Source: Colocasia esculenta
Lineage: Eukaryota; Streptophyta; Magnoliopsida; Alismatales; Araceae
Assembly: GCA_014218235.1 (NCBI GenBank)
Contig: CM024766.1
Coordinates: 70,173,207-70,237,206 of the forward strand
Direction: 5' to 3'
DNA length: 64,000 bases
Shown: in pieces, positions 60,231 to 64,000 of the stretch
Layout of the letters: each line of letters begins with the position of its first letter
Position numbering within the stretch: position 1 is the stretch's first letter
Notes under the pieces: model-generated
Told to the model about the DNA's origin: nothing
Databases searched by the model: none
The model's input: only the letters and a program-made list of their open reading frames with translations
Made by a program: the position numbers and the translations under genes

Positions 60231-61389
60231 AATTGTATATGGCCTACTTGCAGTAAGGTAAAGAAGTGAGCCAATCATTCCTCGGAATTGCTTTGCATCT
60301 ACCGTTTTACCTTTCTCAATCTTTTTCCAGTTGTATGCTTGTGCTCATTGGTGTGGAAGCTGGCTTGGCTTGTTCGAATTGAAATCTTTTTAGTAGCTTC
60401 TTGACATACTTTTTCTGATTTATGAAGAAGCCATCTTCATATTGTTTTACCTGCAAGCCAAGAAAAAATTGAAGCTCCCCCATTAAACTCATCTCAAATT
60501 CACTGTGCATGTGTTTTGAAAATTCTTCACACAGTGAAGGGTTAGTGGAACCAAATATAATGTCGTCCACATAAACTTGAACAACTATTATATGATTGTG
60601 AACACATTTAGTAAAGAGAGTTTGGTCCACTTTACCTTTGGAGTAGTTTTTACTCACTAAGAAGTTGCTTAATCTATCGTACCAAGCTCGGGGTGCCTGT
60701 TTCAAAACATAAAGAGCTTTGTGCAACTTATAAACATGATTAGGCTTTTCATGATCCTCAAATCCAGGTGGTTGAGAAACATAGACCTCTTCTTTGATGT
60801 AGCGATTCAAGAAAGCAGTTTTAACATCCATTTGAAAAAGTTTGAATTTATTTGAGCATGCATATGCCAACAAGATTCTAACTGCCTCAAGCCTAGCTAC
60901 AGGTGCAAAGGATTCTTCAAAATCTATCACAAATTCTTGATTATATCCTTTTTCTACCAGTCTAGCTTTGTTTCTCACCACTTTACCCTCTTCATTTAGC
61001 TTATTCCTAAATATCCATCTTGTTCCAATTATTGAAATTTCAAGGGTCCTAGGAACTAAGCTCCACGCTTTATTTATTTCAAATTGCCCAAGTTCCTCAT
61101 GCATAGCATCTATCCAAGAATTTTCTTTTAGTGCCTCTTCAACTTTTTTAGGTTCCACTTGAGAGACAAAAGCTAAATGATCTTGTTCAACAATGTGTCT
61201 AACTTGAGACCTAGTTTGAACTTTATCATTTACATTTCCAATTACATTATCAAGTGGGTGATCTTTTGAGTACCTGACATTCCTTATTGTTGAAGGACCT
61301 GGTTGGTCTTGATCTTGAGGATATTGCTCTTGAGGAATTTGTTCTTGAGGAGTCTCTTCTTGAGGATTTTCTTCTTCAGGAGTCTCTTC
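60231..61389 (-). pseudogene. copia RT
   Basis: This is the reverse transcriptase of the SIRE-like element. It runs from a Gln/Glu/Pro linker through HEELGQFEINKAWSLVPR and FQMDVKTAFLN to the active site VYVDDIIFGSTNP (near 60565-60590) and TPMSTSIQLEKD. A TGA near 60316 interrupts the frame before the junction with the Tekay element. The apparent start at 61158 is only a GTG; the frame is open further upstream to the stop at 61390. No indel is seen in the RT core. Confidence 0.88.
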
Positions 61390-62337
61390 TTAAAGATTTT
61401 CTTCTTGAGGAGTCTCTTCAATTTCATCAACTTGTTTTCTGAAAATTATTCTCTCATCATCATCATCATCGTACCTGCGAAAATATGCATTATTAGTTTT
61501 TGTTTCTTCTTGTGATTTTTCTTCAGCTTTATCATTTTGTTTTCCAAGAATGGTCCCTTCATCATCATCATACCTGCGAAAATTTACATTGTCAATTTTT
61601 GCATGATACTCATCAAAAACAACATGTGGAGTTTCTTCCACAGTTCTATTTTTATGGTTAAACACTCTATAGGCTTTAGAATGTTCTGAGTATCCTAGAA
61701 AGATACCTGGATCAATTTTAGCTTCAAATTTATCTAGGTTGACTTTGTCATTGTTATGAATAAGGACTTTGGAGCCAAAGATCCTGAAGTACCCAATGCT
61801 GGGTTTCTTACCTTTTAAGAGTTCATAGGGGGTTTTCTTTATCACAGGTCTTACCATGGCACGATTGAGGATGTAGCATGAGGTATTCACTACTTCTTCC
61901 CAAAAGCTTCTTGTGAGTTGGCTTTCAACCAGAAGAGTGCGAGTCATTTCCACCAAGGTCCTATTCTTTCTCTCCACTACGCCATTTTGTTCGGGTGTCC
62001 TTGGGGAGGAAAACATGTGATCTATCCCTCGATTCCTGTAGAATTCATAGAATGCGTTATTGTCAAACTCTCCCCCATGATCAGTGCGGATTGAGCATAT
62101 CTTGTGTATGTTTCCATGCTCAATCTTGTTAAAGAACTCTTCAAAGTTTTTCAGTGCTTCACTTTTGTGAGCCAAGAGTTTAACCCAAGTGAACCTTGAA
62201 AAATTATCTACAATGACAAACCCAAAACGTTTACCATTGAGAGTAAGTGTTCTAGTAGGTCCAAAAAGGTCTATATGCAACAGTTCATAAGGTTTTGAAG
62301 TGATTACCGGTGCTTTTGATTTGAAAGACTTTCTGGT
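61390..62337 (-). pseudogene. copia integrase
   Basis: Catalytic core: LLHIDLFGP (Asp), RTDHGGEFDNNAF (Asp) and EQNGVVERKNRTLVEM (Glu). A C-terminal extension contains two copies of a short acidic unit: FRRYDDDEGTILGKQ and FRRYDDDDDERIIFRKQ. Upstream it is separated from the zinc domain by a TAA at 62338-62340, where Gln is expected; it ends at TAA 61390, again a likely Gln codon. Both fit CAA-to-TAA change. Confidence 0.85.
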
Positions 62338-63118
62338 TTATTTTCCCTGTGCACATGCATCATAAAAACTCACATTTTTATTGAAGGGAATTTCAGGAAG
62401 TCCATTTACCAGCTTCATCCTCATGATCTTGTGCAACACATTGTAGCTCGCATGGCCTAGCCTTCGATGCCACAAGATCAACCCATCCTGTTTATTAGCA
62501 ACAAAACACAAATTTTTGTTTTCTGGTTCATCTAAATCAACTAGATAGATGTTATTGACTCTTTTTCCAGAAAACTTGACACTTCCTGAAATTTTATCAA
62601 TGATTTGGCATGCATTCGACTCAAAGATTACTTTGTGTCCTTTATTACACAGTTGACTAATACTAAGAAGGTTGTGATTAAGACCATCAACTAAGAGTAC
62701 GTTGTCTATTGAGTTAGAGGCATACTTACCTACCTTACATGTGCTAATTATTTGGCCCTTGTTGTTACCTCCGAAGACAACTTGTCCTCCGTCTTTTTCC
62801 ACCAGCAAACAAAAATTTTCTTTGTCGCCCGTCATATGCCTTGAGCAGCCACTATCTAAGTACCATTTGTTTTGATTTTGGGCTACTAGGCATTCCTGCA
62901 TAGATGGATCAGACAAGAGGCTTTGGTACCCAAATTACTTTGGGTCCAAACTTTTCATTCAAGCCAAAAAGTAAATGCTTTGGAATCCAAACTTGTTTCC
63001 ATTTCAGTTTGTTTAATTTATTCCAGCATTGATTTTCTATATGACCAAGCTTTTTACAGAAATTACATGATGGAGATTTTCTCATGACATTTGTTTTGCT
63101 GTTTTGTTGAACATTTAT
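62338..63118 (-). pseudogene. copia second zinc knuckle, protease and integrase zinc domain
   Basis: A zinc knuckle CNFCKKLGHIENQC (near 63035-63080) is followed by GPKVIWVPK, a SIRE signature. The protease active site is WYLDSGCSRHMTG, and LLSISQLCNKGHKV is the usual following block. The integrase zinc domain is LWHRRLGHAS with a downstream C-x-C region near 62350 that has lost its usual spacing (YDACAQGK). A TGA near 62918 interrupts the link between knuckle and protease. Confidence 0.8.
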
Positions 63119-64000
63119 TTACATTTTACCCTTTTGTTGCTTGGATGGTTGTCCCTTGGTAGTGTACTTCCAGGCCTGTCGACAGCTCTCATTGGGTCTG
63201 TCGACAGACTTCTTATGTTGCTGAGCAGATGAAGTCTTTTGAGTAGGTTGTTGTTGCTTACCCTTGGCTTGAGCTTTCTTGCTCTTGGGTGGGACTTGTT
63301 TACTTGTGCTTGGACTATAATCAACAAAGGAAGTGATTAATTTATCTCCAAGTTTCTTTTGTTTTACTGGTTGATACCCAAGCCCATGCTTTGCAACATG
63401 TGTATTTATTCCCAAAACAGCATCAAGATTTTGCTTTCCTTTTACAAATCTTGAAAGATCTTCAGATTTTCCTTTTAGATCCTTTTCAGCTTTTTCCAAC
63501 TTTTTCTGAATCTCTGTATTCTCAAGTTGGAGAGTTTCAACTGATTTACTTAAAGCTTGTTTTTCCTTTTCATTTTCTTGCAATTTCTCCTTTAAGCAAT
63601 CTATTTCCTCATGATGACCTTCCTGTTCAATTTTCATCATTTCAATTTCATTATTTAGGATTGCAATCTCTTCATCATTAGATGTGCTATCAACAAGTGA
63701 AGTGATTTTCTTCTTCAGTGCTTTATTTTCAGACTTCAATTCACAAAATTTTTCAAATAGCATGGTGTATGCCTCTTCCCATTCATCAACAATATAGCTT
63801 TCAAAGGAAGAGTTTACCTCGTTGGAGTCTTCACTCCTTGCCATTAAGCACTGAATTTCTTCATCTCCAAAGCTTCCATGATCGTTGTCTTCTTCATCTT
63901 CATCACTCCAAGTCGCCATCATTGCCTTGGCTTTCTTGAAGGTGAATTTGTTCTTTTTCAGCTTCTTCTTGAGCTCTGGGCATTCTCCTCTCATGTGCCC
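63119..64000 (-). CDS. copia gag, C-terminal part, continues beyond the window
   Basis: The frame is open to the right edge. GHMRGECPELKK at the edge is the end of a zinc knuckle whose first Cys residues lie outside. Acidic sequence (WSDEDEEDN) and a long coiled coil (LKSENKALKKKI to KLEKAEKDLKGKS, about 63480-63740) follow, then a basic tail. Long coiled-coil Gag C-termini are typical of SIRE. The tail contains the pair of CTGTCGACAG palindromes (63176 and 63198), read here as Val-Asp-Arg and Cys-Arg-Gln codons. It ends at the stop just below 63122. Whether it was in frame with pol is unclear. Confidence 0.75.
   Translation of the reverse strand, partial: GHMRGECPELKKKLKKNKFTFKKAKAMMATWSDEDEEDNDHGSFGDEEIQCLMARSEDSNEVNSSFESYIVDEWEEAYTMLFEKFCELKSENKALKKKITSLVDSTSNDEEIAILNNEIEMMKIEQEGHHEEIDCLKEKLQENEKEKQALSKSVETLQLENTEIQKKLEKAEKDLKGKSEDLSRFVKGKQNLDAVLGINTHVAKHGLGYQPVKQKKLGDKLITSFVDYSPSTSKQVPPKSKKAQAKGKQQQPTQKTSSAQQHKKSVDRPNESCRQAWKYTTKGQPSKQQKGKM
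63176..63207. promoter_or_regulatory. CTGTCGACAG pair inside gag
   Basis: Two exact CTGTCGACAG palindromes, starts 22 bp apart, in coding sequence at the far end of the element from the LTR. The spacing is the same as in the LTR pairs. Confidence 0.75.

Larger units (their letters stand above)
44640..64000 (-). mobile_element. SIRE-like Ty1/copia element with envelope-like ORF, truncated by the window edge
   Basis: Sense order runs from right to left: gag with zinc knuckles, protease, integrase, RT, RNase H, envelope-like ORF, polypurine tract, 3' LTR. The 5' LTR lies beyond 64000. A Tekay element (49984-60225) splits it between RT and RNase H. A long Gag with coiled coil, an envelope-like ORF after pol and the AAAAAGGGGGAGA tract are typical of SIRE/Maximus. 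Confidence 0.85.

Overview
The window is flowering-plant nuclear DNA from a repeat-dense intergenic block. No ordinary host gene is recognisable. Almost every base can be assigned to nested LTR retrotransposons of clades typical of angiosperms: Ty3/gypsy Tat, Athila and chromovirus/Tekay, and Ty1/copia SIRE-like. I cannot name the species.

Left stack (1576-44330). A Tat-type element of about 22 kb, excluding its insert, lies on the + strand: LTRs 1576-3183 and 42711-44330, gag 4268-7209, protease with a G-patch 27775-28488, two proline/serine repeat blocks, then RT, RNase H, a second RNase H and integrase to 33935. Its 3' part carries two genes on the opposite strand: an intron-containing plant-mobile-domain-like gene (35478-39410) and a second mobile-domain-like gene (39944-41309). 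A hAT-type MITE sits in an intron of the first. A chromovirus (7210-27769, TSD AGTTA) interrupts the Tat frame, and an Athila-type composite with three LTRs (9955-20434, TSD ACTCG) interrupts the chromovirus 17 nt after its gag ATG. Left of the stack is a decayed copia LTR (781-1575) and AT-rich DNA with a CAG/CAA-rich stretch.

Right stack (about 44640-64000 and beyond). A minus-strand SIRE-like copia element, with gag at the right edge, protease, integrase, RT, RNase H, an envelope-like ORF and a 3' LTR ending near 44640, is split in its RT/RNase H by a minus-strand Tekay chromovirus (49984-60225, TSD CAATG). The right LTR of that chromovirus, its primer site and its gag start are truncated.

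Two signals stand out. First, four unrelated families each carry many copies of a short dyad with family-specific arms and nearly constant geometry: GCGTC-N10-GACGC (Tat and Tekay), GCGAC-N10-GTCGC (chromovirus), and paired CTGTCGACAG palindromes 21-22 bp apart (copia). They cluster in LTRs, mostly upstream of a TATA box, in leaders, and beside the secondary genes. The arms are conserved while the spacers vary, which suggests protein-binding sites. Second, stop codons in the GC-richer elements are overwhelmingly TAG at places where the family has Gln. This fits C-to-T decay at CAG (CHG) sites, with the reading frame otherwise often intact.
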